Shown: in pieces, positions 21,081 through 28,988 of the stretch | Layout of the letters: each line of letters begins with the position of its first letter | Position numbering within the stretch: the first letter of the stretch is position 1 | NCBI GenBank assembly: GCA_049515555.1 | Contig: JBEKTY010000100.1 | Coordinates: forward strand, 1-30,210 | Direction of reading: 5' to 3' | From: JBEKTY01 sp049515555 | Lineage (GTDB): Bacteria; Planctomycetota; Planctomycetia; Pirellulales; Thermoguttaceae | DNA: 30,210 nucleotides | Program-made: the position numbers and the translations under genes | The notes under the pieces: model-generated | Database searches by the model: none | What the model saw: the letters and a program-made list of their open reading frames with translations, nothing else | Told to the model about the DNA's origin: nothing

Positions 21081-22250
21081 TCAGCGGGCCTCCGGCGTGT
21101 ACTGGACCTTGACGAGTACGATCGTGATATCGTCCTGGTGGGGCTGATAGCGGCAGAAGGCGTCGATGTCGCGGCGGAGGGCCTCGATGATCTGGCGGGC
21201 GGGCTTCTGCCGCTCGCGCTGGATCACCTCCAGGGCCCGGCCCACGCCGAAGCGGGTCCGGCCCGCCGATTCGGCCTCGACCACGCCGTCGGTGAACATC
21301 ACCAGCAGGTCTCCGCCGCCGAGCGTCAGTTGCAGCGGCGGGGCCATGGGCACGGTGGCCTCGGCATCCACGCCCAGCGGCAGACCCGTGCTGTCCAGCA
21401 CGGTGACGGTCCGGTCGGCGTGGAGCAGGTAGCTCCGCTGGCCGGCGCTGCCGTAGACCAACTCGCGGGTGGCGGGATCGATCTTGGCCAGCACCAAGGT
21501 GACGAAGTGGAAATCGTCGGTGTCGGCGGTGAGCATGCGGTTGACGCGGGTGAGGATCTGGTACACGTCGGCGGAGCTTTGGGCAAGGGTGCGGAGGCAG
21601 GCCCGGGTCTCGGACATCAGCAGGGCCGGTCCCATGCCGTGGCTGCTGACGTCGCCCACGACGATGCCCAGGCAACCGCCGGGCAAGGGGAAGTAGTCGA
21701 AGTAGTCGCCGGCGGTGGCCTTGGCGGGGTACAAGGCCCCGGCAATATCGAAGCCCGGCAGGCTGGGCGGCTCGGCGGGGTACAGCCGCTGCTGGATCTC
21801 CTTGGCCGCGCGGAACTCTTCCGAGGCGTCGCGCAGCGCGGCCTCGGCCCGGTGGCGGCGCGTCCGCTCGACGGCGTAGCGGATCGAGCGGACCAGCAGG
21901 TTGTCGTCCACCTGGCCCTTGACCAGGTAGTCTTGGGCCCCGGCCTGTACCGCCTTGACCGCCGTCGATTCGTCGTTGTAGGCCGAGAGCACGACGATCG
22001 GCACGTCGCCGGCGTGGGCGTGCAGGGTGAAGAAAGTCTCCAGCCCTTGGCTGTCCGGCAGCGACAGATCGAGCAGGATCACGTCGAAGGGGTACTCGCT
22101 GGCGCGCTCGATGCCCGCCGAGAGCAGCTCGACGTGGGCCAGCTCGAACGGCCCGTCCCAGCGATCGCCCAACAGGTTCCGCATCACCCAGACGTCGTCC
22201 GGGTCGTCCTCGACCAGCAGGATGCGGATGTTCTTGTTCTGATCTGCCAT
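21081..22250 (-). CDS. Response regulator with PP2C (RsbU/SpoIIE) phosphatase
   Basis: A 389-residue protein. The receiver domain (about 8-125) has the acidic pocket ED at 14-15, phospho-acceptor Asp61 in ILLDLSLPDS, Ser89 and the conserved Lys111 (YLVKG). A helical linker leads to a PP2C-type Ser/Thr phosphatase (about 165-385) with GDYFDYF, GDVSSHGMGPALLM, TDGVVEA and DDITIVLV metal-site residues. Such proteins dephosphorylate anti-sigma-factor antagonists in partner-switching signalling. It follows the histidine kinase by 29 bp, with a GC-rich palindrome (22265-22279) between them, so the kinase is the likely phosphodonor. No antagonist or anti-sigma gene is seen nearby. Confidence 0.92.
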   Translation of the reverse strand: MADQNKNIRILLVEDDPDDVWVMRNLLGDRWDGPFELAHVELLSAGIERASEYPFDVILLDLSLPDSQGLETFFTLHAHAGDVPIVVLSAYNDESTAVKAVQAGAQDYLVKGQVDDNLLVRSIRYAVERTRRHRAEAALRDASEEFRAAKEIQQRLYPAEPPSLPGFDIAGALYPAKATAGDYFDYFPLPGGCLGIVVGDVSSHGMGPALLMSETRACLRTLAQSSADVYQILTRVNRMLTADTDDFHFVTLVLAKIDPATRELVYGSAGQRSYLLHADRTVTVLDSTGLPLGVDAEATVPMAPPLQLTLGGGDLLVMFTDGVVEAESAGRTRFGVGRALEVIQRERQKPARQIIEALRRDIDAFCRYQPHQDDITIVLVKVQYTPEAR

Positions 22251-22279
22251 TGTGCTTCTTTCAGCCCGCGCCGCGCGGG

Positions 22280-23833
22280 TCAGCTCCGCTTCTTGCCGCT
22301 CTGGGCCACCGGCAGGGTCACCGTGAAGGTCGAGCCTTTGCCCGGCACGCTGTGGGCGGTGATGGTCCCGCCGTGATGCTCGGCGATGCGGCGGCAGATG
22401 GCCAGGCCGATCCCCGTGCCTTCGTAGGCGTCGCGCGGGTGCAACCGCTGGAAGACGCCGAAAATCCGCTCCCCGTACTGTTCCTCGAACCCGATCCCGT
22501 TGTCCTCGACCGTGATGCGGCACTGCTCGTCGGCCAGCGACGCACCGGGGTCGGAGCGTGGCCGGGGCCGCACGTAGCGGGCCTCGATCCTCACCCGCGG
22601 CGGTTCGTCGCCGCGGCGGAACTTCAGGGCGTTGCCGATCAGGTTCTGCAACAACTGGCGGATCTGCAGGGGCTCGGCCTGAATGGTGGGCATGGGCCCC
22701 AGCTCGACCCGCCCCCCCACCTGCTCGATCTGCAGCTCCAAGTCGCCCACCACCTCGCCGGCGATGGCGGCCAGGTCTACCGTTACGAAATCCTGCGCCC
22801 GCGTGGTGACCCGCGACAAGCTGAGCAGCCCTTCGATCAACTCTTGCATGCGGGCGGCGGCGCTCTGCATCCGCTCCACGCAGTGGCGGGCCGTGTCGTC
22901 CAGCAGGTCGCGGCACTTCAGCGCCAGGCGGTCGCCGAAGGCCCGGATCTTTCGCAACGGCTCCTGCAAGTCGTGCGAGGCCACGTAGGCGAACTGCTCC
23001 AGATCGCGGTTGGAGCGCTCCAGCTCCGCCGCGTAACGGGCCTGCTCCGTCTCGAACTTCTTCCGCGCGCTGATGTCGCGGGCAAAGAGCATCATTACCG
23101 GCGCGCCTTGCTCCTGGCTGATGGCCATGGCCACCTCGGCCGGAAAGACCTCGCCGTTGGCCCGCGCCAGTTGCACCTCGAGCCGCTTGCCGAGCATCGA
23201 GCCCTCGCCCGCCGCCAGGTAGCGCTCGATGCGGCTGCGGTGCTCGGCGCTCATCGAGGGCGGAAAGAGCACGTCGGAGGGCCGCGTGCCCAGCACCTTC
23301 TCCCGCGAATAGCCGAAGGCCTGCTCCGCCGCCCGGTTGAATTCCAGGATCACCCCCTCGTGATTGATGGTCACGATGGGGTCCAGCGAGGATTCGAGGA
23401 TCGAGCCCTTGCGGATCTGGGCCTCGGCCAAGGCCTCCCGCAGGCGGTCCAGCTCGGCCGACTCGCGATGCACGATGGCCAGGCAACTGCTCCGCTCGCC
23501 GGAGGGGCTCTTCACGCGGTGCATGACCGTTTGCACCCCGGTCAGCTCGCCGGTCTTCAGATTCCGCAGCCGGCTGCGGCCCTTCCAGAAACCCGTCTTG
23601 TTGACGGCCGGCACGCCCAGGTCGCGCAGCTCGCGCCACGAGTCGTCCGAATACCAGTCGTGCAGCGCCCCGGGAGCGATCGGGCCGTCGTCCAGGTCGA
23701 TCCACCGCCGGCCGGCCGGGTTCACGTAAAACGGCTCGCCGTGGGTGGTCGCCAGGCAGACGAAATCGGTCATCGCGTCGGCCAGGGCGCGGAAGACGGC
23801 CTCCTCGCCGGCCAGTTCCAAAGCTTCGCTCAT
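22280..23833 (-). CDS. PAS-domain sensor histidine kinase
   Basis: A 517-residue soluble kinase from the ATG at 23833, which has GGGAG upstream. A TTG at 23851, almost touching AGGAGGGG, is the alternative. It has two PAS domains (about 12-125 and 143-262, the second with FNRAAEQAFGYSREK). A HisKA domain follows with His287 in ASHDLQEPLR. The HATPase domain has NALKFRR (N box), DNGIGFEEQYGERIFGVFQR (G1/F boxes) and GTGIGLAI (G2). No membrane span is seen, so it probably senses a cytoplasmic signal. It is the first gene of a unit with the REC-PP2C regulator. Confidence 0.93.
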   Translation of the reverse strand: MSEALELAGEEAVFRALADAMTDFVCLATTHGEPFYVNPAGRRWIDLDDGPIAPGALHDWYSDDSWRELRDLGVPAVNKTGFWKGRSRLRNLKTGELTGVQTVMHRVKSPSGERSSCLAIVHRESAELDRLREALAEAQIRKGSILESSLDPIVTINHEGVILEFNRAAEQAFGYSREKVLGTRPSDVLFPPSMSAEHRSRIERYLAAGEGSMLGKRLEVQLARANGEVFPAEVAMAISQEQGAPVMMLFARDISARKKFETEQARYAAELERSNRDLEQFAYVASHDLQEPLRKIRAFGDRLALKCRDLLDDTARHCVERMQSAAARMQELIEGLLSLSRVTTRAQDFVTVDLAAIAGEVVGDLELQIEQVGGRVELGPMPTIQAEPLQIRQLLQNLIGNALKFRRGDEPPRVRIEARYVRPRPRSDPGASLADEQCRITVEDNGIGFEEQYGERIFGVFQRLHPRDAYEGTGIGLAICRRIAEHHGGTITAHSVPGKGSTFTVTLPVAQSGKKRS

Positions 23834-24147
23834 GGCTCGGCTCCCAGCCAACCCCTCCTGTCACCCTGAGCTTATCGTGGGCCGCATCCGGCTGTCAAGG
23901 TGAAGCCAGGCCGTCAAGAAGGGTGGCCTGGAGCAACCTGCCATCTGTAGGCGGGCCCCCGCTCGCATATCCATACTTATGGAGGGGAGGCGCCCTGGAA
24001 GTTCCCTGATCACCCAGCGTTTGGCGGTTGCATGTTTCATATTTGATGCTACCTATTGATATCGGGTTGCGCCGCGCCATTGTTGGCGACCCGAGTCTTC
24101 GTCTGCCGGCCGTGCCTACGATTCAACGGGTGAAAAGAGGAAATGGG
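23834..24147. other. Divergent intergenic region with kinase promoter
   Basis: This 314-bp region separates the kinase operon (-) from the CBS protein (+). It holds the promoter at 23871-23898 and a small hairpin (23906-23912 with 23925-23931, CCAGGCC/GGCCTGG). No equally clear promoter for the + strand gene was found, and no further ORF is credible. Confidence 0.55.
23871..23898 (-). promoter_or_regulatory. Sigma70-type promoter of the kinase operon
   Basis: On the - strand, TTGACA (23898-23893) and GATAAG (23876-23871) are separated by 16 bp. Transcription would start near 23864, leaving a leader of about 30 nt before the ATG at 23833. The -35 box is a perfect consensus. Confidence 0.6.
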
Positions 24148-25512
24148 ATGATCGGAGCGTCTCTCTGGCGGCGGTTGACGAAGGTTATCCGGAGGCGGCC
24201 GAGACGGCCCGGCGGTCATGTCGAATTCCGCATCCGCTCGCCGGAGGGCGACATCTCCGACGTTCAAACCCGGATCTACGCCAAGCGGCAACACCTGCTG
24301 TTGGCCTTGAGCACCGAACGCGATCTGGTGACGAAGAACCGCATCGCGGCGCGACACCTGATGACCCACGAGCTGGTGGTCGTGTCGCCCCAGGCGAGCG
24401 TCGGCCAAATGCGGGCGCTGATGGCCAAGCACCGCGTGCACCATCTGCTGGTTTGCGAGAAAGGCCGCCGCCTGGTGGGCGTGGTCAGCGATCGCGACCT
24501 GCAAACGCGGCGGGGCAAGACAGCGGGACAGATCATGACTCCGGACCCGCTGACGGTGGCTCCCGACACGCCTCTGAGCCCTGCCATCACGTGCCTCGTC
24601 GATCGCCAGATATCCTGCCTGCCCGTGGTCGAAAAATCGCGACTGTGCGGCGTGATCACGAGCGTCGACGTCCTGTTGGTGAGCCAGTGCGTGCTGCAGT
24701 TGTGGCTGCGGCTGGCGGGCGTGATGCAGGATAGCCCCACCTGGATGGAAAACCTGGCCAACGCGGTCGAGCTGGTCGAGCATGACCTGAATCACCAACA
24801 GCAGCGCATGGAGAAGATCGCCCAGTCGCTCCAGCGGTGGCCTGCGTGCGGCGGCAATACGCCGTCCAACTCGCTGCACGCCGAGCTGGAAGAGATCCTT
24901 GCCGTCACGAGAAACCTGACGGGCCTGATCGGCAAGACCCGCAGCGAGGTCGAGGTGCAACGCGGTTGCATGGAAACCGCGCTGTACTCTCGGACCGATC
25001 CCATAACCGGGTTGAACACCCGCGCGGCGTTCGAGGAAATGGTCGAGAACATGCTGGCCGTAAGGAACCACTACGGGCACGTGTTCTCCCTGCTGATCGT
25101 GGCGATAAATCGCCTGCCGGCGCGGGACGGCGAGCTTGGCGCAGAGATCGACCCGCCCTTGCTGCGCGTCATCGCCGGATGGATCGTGCACGCCCTGCGC
25201 GACTCCGATCTCAGTTCACGCTATAGCGCGAACGCCTTCGCGCTGCTGCTGCCGCGTACCGGCCTGGCGGGGGCACGCATCGCTTGCCACCGATTGAGGC
25301 GGGTGCTCCTGGAAAACCTCCGGCACACGGGACGGTTCTCAATCCGGTTGGGCGTTGTCGAGGCGCTCGCCGGCGAGCCGCTGCCGGCGTTCTTTGCTCG
25401 GGCGGAAACGACCATGGCGGAATGTCGCTCCGGCCATGAACTTTGTGGATGCTGCGCCGACACCGGTAATGGCATGCCCTGCGACGACGCGGTGCCGGCC
25501 GGAGTCTCGTAG
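24148..25512 (+). CDS. CBS-pair protein with degenerate GGDEF domain
   Basis: A 454-residue protein from the ATG at 24148 (AGAGG eight bases upstream); upstream in-frame starts lack support. Two CBS motifs occupy about 68-180 (ARHLMTHELVVVSP and GQIMTPDPLTVAP are the typical openings), a pair that usually binds adenosyl ligands. A helical region (about 195-275) leads to a GGDEF-fold domain (about 280-450) with DPITGLNTRAAFEEMV. The signature that should read GG(D/E)EF is SANAF (360-364), so diguanylate cyclase activity is not expected. It may bind a nucleotide or act as a signalling scaffold. The C-terminus is Cys-rich (CGCC). It stands alone, divergent from the kinase operon. Confidence 0.85.
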   Translation: MIGASLWRRLTKVIRRRPRRPGGHVEFRIRSPEGDISDVQTRIYAKRQHLLLALSTERDLVTKNRIAARHLMTHELVVVSPQASVGQMRALMAKHRVHHLLVCEKGRRLVGVVSDRDLQTRRGKTAGQIMTPDPLTVAPDTPLSPAITCLVDRQISCLPVVEKSRLCGVITSVDVLLVSQCVLQLWLRLAGVMQDSPTWMENLANAVELVEHDLNHQQQRMEKIAQSLQRWPACGGNTPSNSLHAELEEILAVTRNLTGLIGKTRSEVEVQRGCMETALYSRTDPITGLNTRAAFEEMVENMLAVRNHYGHVFSLLIVAINRLPARDGELGAEIDPPLLRVIAGWIVHALRDSDLSSRYSANAFALLLPRTGLAGARIACHRLRRVLLENLRHTGRFSIRLGVVEALAGEPLPAFFARAETTMAECRSGHELCGCCADTGNGMPCDDAVPAGVS

Positions 25513-25563
25513 ATCGGATGGGCGGAGGCGCCGCGGGTCTCCCACAGGTTCGGCGCGGGTCGC

Positions 25564-25700
25564 CAAGTTCGGCGCGGGTCTCCCGACCACGCCGTCGCCC
25601 GACCGAAGGTCTCCGGATCGCGTGAGACCTTCGGTAGGCGGTGTGCCCCGGAGACCTTCGGTCGGCGGTGTGGCTCGGTCAGAGACCGGCCACAACGCAG
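25564..25700. repeat. Dispersed GGTCTCC block, copy 2
   Basis: This is a longer version of 12097-12181: it starts with CAAGTTCGGCGCGGGTCTCC and ends with GAGACCGGCCACAACGCAG. It contains an extra internal GAGACCTTCGGT...GGCGGTGTG duplication and several inverted GGTCTCC/GGAGACC pairs. It fills most of the gap 25513-25744, in which no gene is seen. Confidence 0.8.
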
Positions 25701-25744
25701 CGATCTTGGCGGGCCCGCCTCGCCCCTCGCCCCTCGTCCCTCCT

Positions 25745-26452
25745 CTATTGCGGCTGGCCTTGGGCGATCTTGGCGGGCCCGCCGCCGAGGGCCTCGACCT
25801 TGGCCAGGGCCTGCTGCTTCAGCTCGCCGCTGGCCCGGCGGGCCGCCATCTGGTAATAGATGCGGGCCACGTGGGGTTTGCCCTCCGCCTCGGCCTGCCG
25901 GGCGCGATCGAAGAACTGCTCCGCCTCGGTCGAGCGGGTCTCCTGTTGGGCGGCCCGCCGGGCCTGCTCCTGGGCGAGGCTCGTCGGGGCGGCGGCGTCG
26001 GGCGGGGCCGGATTGGGCAGCCAATTGCCGGCCAGCTTTGCCGCGCGCGGCTGGAGCGTGTGGCCCGCCAACGCCGCCGGTGCTTCACCCGCCGGCCGGA
26101 GCGAAAAAGTAATCGCCCCCGGCGTCGGAGCGCCTAGCAGGGCCTGATCCATGGCGTCGAAATCGTGAATAAAGACCGTCGCCCGCACGCTGGAGGCGCT
26201 CGTGTCCCGGCCGATCCCGCGACTCTTGAACAAGGGCCCGGGCAGCATCGGCACGCCGAACTCGCTGCTCCCCGACGCGCTGCGGCTGATCCCGCCCAGT
26301 AGCGTGCTGCCCTGATCGGGCACCACCACGGTCGTGCCGATCGAAAAAGACGAGAAGGTCGGTTCCTGGAGCGTAATACCCTGGGCGAAGGCCGCGGCGG
26401 GCAGCAGGGCGAAGGCCGCCACAGAGAACCAGGTTGTGGGCCGCAAGCACAT
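25745..26452 (-). CDS. Secreted protein with secretin-like motif
   Basis: A 235-residue protein with a clear signal peptide (1-23, ending AFA before Q). Residues about 30-80 read FSIGTTVVVPDQGSTLLGG...EFGVPMLPGPLFKSRGIG. This resembles the C-terminal signature of type II/III secretins (VPDGGT.LLGG...GVP.L...P....LF...G) but without the rest of a secretin. The C-terminal half is Ala/Gln-rich and helical (about 165-225), perhaps a TPR-like or coiled segment. It may be an outer-membrane-associated factor of a planctomycete-specific family. Function is unknown; the neighbours give no pathway. Confidence 0.75.
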   Translation of the reverse strand: MCLRPTTWFSVAAFALLPAAAFAQGITLQEPTFSSFSIGTTVVVPDQGSTLLGGISRSASGSSEFGVPMLPGPLFKSRGIGRDTSASSVRATVFIHDFDAMDQALLGAPTPGAITFSLRPAGEAPAALAGHTLQPRAAKLAGNWLPNPAPPDAAAPTSLAQEQARRAAQQETRSTEAEQFFDRARQAEAEGKPHVARIYYQMAARRASGELKQQALAKVEALGGGPAKIAQGQPQ

Positions 26453-26510
26453 GACCGATCCCGTCCTGTCTCGTCCGCGCGCCGGCCGCCGGCCAACCGG
26501 CGCAAGCGAT

Positions 26511-26531
26511 ACGGGCAGCCAAGCTGCCCGT
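26511..26531. repeat. 9-bp-stem hairpin between genes
   Basis: ACGGGCAGC-CAA-GCTGCCCGT is a perfect palindrome with a 3-base loop in the 180-bp gap before the secretin-like gene. No T-run follows on either strand, so it is more likely a dispersed repeat unit than an intrinsic terminator. Confidence 0.6.
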
Positions 26532-26632
26532 GCCGCGCCACAAACGAATCATGTCGCGCTATCGGGTCCGCCACGCCCTTCGCTGCGCTCAGGGCGTGCC
26601 ACCCAATTGGTCAACCTCTCTTCTTACAAGCA

Positions 26633-28414
26633 CTACAGCGTGCTCTTGTAGTCGCTGGGCGCGTGGCGGTTCCAGGGCATCCGCGGGCCGGACGTGAAGT
26701 CCAGGATCTCCTCGTACTTCCACTTGAAGAGGCTCCGCACCCCGTCCTTGTCCTTGTCGATGTCGTAGCACAGGAACCACACCTCGCCTACTTCCTTGTC
26801 CGTGTCGCGGACCGCCACGCACAGCGACCCGGCCGGCGAGAAGGACATCAGCCCATTCTTGTAAAAGGCCTTGTCCGGCGGGAGCCGGAACTTCTTGATC
26901 AGCTCGGACCCGTCGTAGACGAAGATCAGGTTCGGTTCCTGGGCGGCGGCCCAACGCGTCGAGTTCGGATCGGCGGCCACGCAGCCGCTGGTCGGCAGGG
27001 CGGGCTTATTGCCCTTCTCGTTCTGGTCGCCGGCGAAGCGGAACACGCCCGGCGAGGCGGCGCTGCTGAAGATCACCTGCTTGTCGCCGCTAACGGCCAC
27101 CGACATGTCCTGCGAGGTGTACTTCGAATCGTCGAAACGCTGGTACACCTTGGGTATCGTGCCGCCGATGGAGGTTGCCGCCACGACGTTGGCGATATTG
27201 TCGGCCACGACGATCGTGTCCGAGCTTCCGGCCAGGGCGACATCGACGGGGTGGGGCAACTGGGGGCTCTTCTCGAGGATCGTCGAGAGCTTGCCCGCCT
27301 CGTTGATCTGCATGATCCGGCCGCCGTCGCGCGGCAGGGCCAGCACCACGCTGTTGTCGCGGTGCAGGCAGATGCCGGTCGCCGGATAGGGCGTCGAGAC
27401 TTTGCCCATCACGCGGCCGTCTTCCTCAGAGTTCACCTGGTACACCCAGCCCTTGTCGCTGCCAGTCATGGGAGTCGTGACGAACAGCACCAACTCGGGG
27501 GTCTTGTTGCTCGGGTTCCCCAAGATAACCGGCATATCCATAGCCACCGGCCCTGGTCCTGGTCCCGGCCCCGGTCCTGGCCCCGGTCCTGGCCCCGGTC
27601 CTGGCCCCGGCCCCGGTCCCGGCCCCGGTCCTGGCCCTGGTCCTGGCCCTGGTCCCGGCCCCGGCCCTGGTCCCGGCCCTGGTCCCGGCCCTGGTCCTGG
27701 TCCGGGTCCTGGTCCCGGCCCTGGTCCCGGCCCCGGTCCTGGTCCCGGCCCTGGTCCCGGTCCCGGTCCCGGGGCAATCACTACGGCCGGGGTATCGTTC
27801 ACTACGATGATGGTGTCGGGGGTTCGGGCCACGCCCACGTCTACGATGTCGGTGTGGTTGCCGGTAACCACGTGCGTGTCGTCAACGACCAAGTCTCTGC
27901 GGCCGACAACCACGTCGTTGCGTACGACATCGACGCGGCGGTTATCGAGGAGCACGTCCCGCCGCGGCTCGACATAGGTCCGTTGCGGCACGACGACCCT
28001 GGGCTGAGTGGCCAGGGCCAAGGCCGTGTCGAACAGCGGCTCGCGATGGCCGTTGCCGTCGAGGTACAGGCCGTAGAGGTTGGCCCAGTTGCCCTCGAAG
28101 ATCACCAGCGAGCGGTCGTCGTTCCAGCCCCACAGCTCGCCGACCTCGTCGCCCCGCTCGTTGACGATGCGGAACTTGTGTTTCTTCTGTGCGTCGGGCG
28201 GGACGTTGAAGTCGACCTTGATGTGCAGATACTTCTGCGGGGCGGCTTCAGCCGCGGCGGCGGCGCCGTCCCGGGCACTGCTGAGTTTCGTCACCTTGGA
28301 AATGTGCCACGGCGCGGGGCCGGGCCCCACCACGCTGACCTCCGCGGCCAGCACGAGCGACGCGCCGAAAAGCAACAACGTCACACCCGCCAATACCGAC
28401 CTGGCGCTTCTCAT
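26633..28414 (-). CDS. Secreted beta-propeller-like protein with Gly-Pro repeat
   Basis: A 593-residue protein from the ATG at 28414, supported by AAGGAG seven bases upstream; an in-frame extension to 28696 is rejected. A signal peptide (1-23, LVLA-AEV) precedes an N-terminal region (about 25-220) with VDFNVP and IFEGNWANLYGLYL and runs of Val/Asp/Arg. A stretch of about 37 Gly-Pro dipeptides follows. The C-terminal ~300 residues (DMPVILGNPSN onward) hold repeated strands such as GWVYQVNSEEDGRVMG, HPVDVALAGSSDTIVVAD and FSPAGSLCVAVRD, which fit a YVTN/NHL-type beta-propeller. The Gly-Pro stretch is probably a stiff linker at or beyond the cell surface. Function is unknown. Confidence 0.8.
   Translation of the reverse strand: MRSARSVLAGVTLLLFGASLVLAAEVSVVGPGPAPWHISKVTKLSSARDGAAAAAEAAPQKYLHIKVDFNVPPDAQKKHKFRIVNERGDEVGELWGWNDDRSLVIFEGNWANLYGLYLDGNGHREPLFDTALALATQPRVVVPQRTYVEPRRDVLLDNRRVDVVRNDVVVGRRDLVVDDTHVVTGNHTDIVDVGVARTPDTIIVVNDTPAVVIAPGPGPGPGPGPGPGPGPGPGPGPGPGPGPGPGPGPGPGPGPGPGPGPGPGPGPGPGPGPGPGPGPGPGPGPGPGPVAMDMPVILGNPSNKTPELVLFVTTPMTGSDKGWVYQVNSEEDGRVMGKVSTPYPATGICLHRDNSVVLALPRDGGRIMQINEAGKLSTILEKSPQLPHPVDVALAGSSDTIVVADNIANVVAATSIGGTIPKVYQRFDDSKYTSQDMSVAVSGDKQVIFSSAASPGVFRFAGDQNEKGNKPALPTSGCVAADPNSTRWAAAQEPNLIFVYDGSELIKKFRLPPDKAFYKNGLMSFSPAGSLCVAVRDTDKEVGEVWFLCYDIDKDKDGVRSLFKWKYEEILDFTSGPRMPWNRHAPSDYKSTL
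27549..27772. repeat. Hexamer (GGNCCN) repeat encoding Gly-Pro on both strands
   Basis: About 37 units of GG(C/T)CC(C/T/G) run without interruption over 224 bp. Since GGNCCN is its own reverse complement in phase, one frame on each strand reads Gly-Pro-Gly-Pro. Only the - strand reading has a signal peptide and flanking protein domains. The array is prone to copy-number change. Confidence 0.95.
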
Positions 28415-28988
28415 CCGCTGACTCCTTGAATTGATCGTAAAACCCGCCGGCTCGCGCCGGCTCGCCATTACACCTTGTAACACGCCACCTTCAAGAGACC
28501 ACTCTTGAGACACCTCCTCTAAGACACCATCCCTCTGGTAGCGTAACAGGAATCTCGGCCTTTTACAAGCAGGACAGGAAGGAATCCCCCCTCGGTCCAG
28601 GCCGAGGGCCACCCCTGCCACGTCACCAGAGGCCTCACCTAGCAGATCGAACCCCGAGCAAGGAATTATTCCCCGCCCGAAAAGACTTTCGCCCAAAAAT
28701 TCCGCTAGCGACTGGGGTAGTGTGGAAGACTGGGAAAGATAGGTCGTGTATAAGCACCGTAATGGGGTATAATGTTACCGTCTAAGGCTGCATTCAGACC
28801 CCAGGCGGGCGCGTTCCCTGTTGATGGTTGGCGGTTGTCGGTCAAGTGCTCGCAAAAAAACAAGTTGACCAATTGCGTGGCACCCTCCGCCAATGGAACA
28901 CTTGGTGACCTCCAGGGGGGGCAGCTTGACCGGCTTGCAATTCGATGTGATACTCGGGGAACCCCTTGCAAACGAAGGAGCCAAGACG
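28415..28988. other. Long divergent gap before the MoxR gene
   Basis: This gap of 574 bp has no credible gene. It contains a direct GCCGGCTCGC repeat near 28446-28464, a 7-bp-stem hairpin (28491-28508, TCAAGAG/CTCTTGA), another hairpin (28589-28608, CCCTCGG/CCGAGGG), and a perfect TATAAT at 28768-28773 on the + strand with no good -35 box. The last could be a -10 element for the MoxR gene, leaving a leader of about 210 nt. Confidence 0.4.

Noticed and set aside
21081..23864. A 927-residue - strand reading frame covering kinase and regulator
   Set aside because: Its first ~540 residues are out of phase with the clear PAS/HisKA/HATPase protein and are low-complexity; only the part from 22250 (REC-PP2C) is real.
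26663..28429. A long + strand reading frame through the Gly-Pro array
   Set aside because: It is antisense to a protein with signal peptide, ribosome-binding site and recognisable strands; its own residues show no domain.
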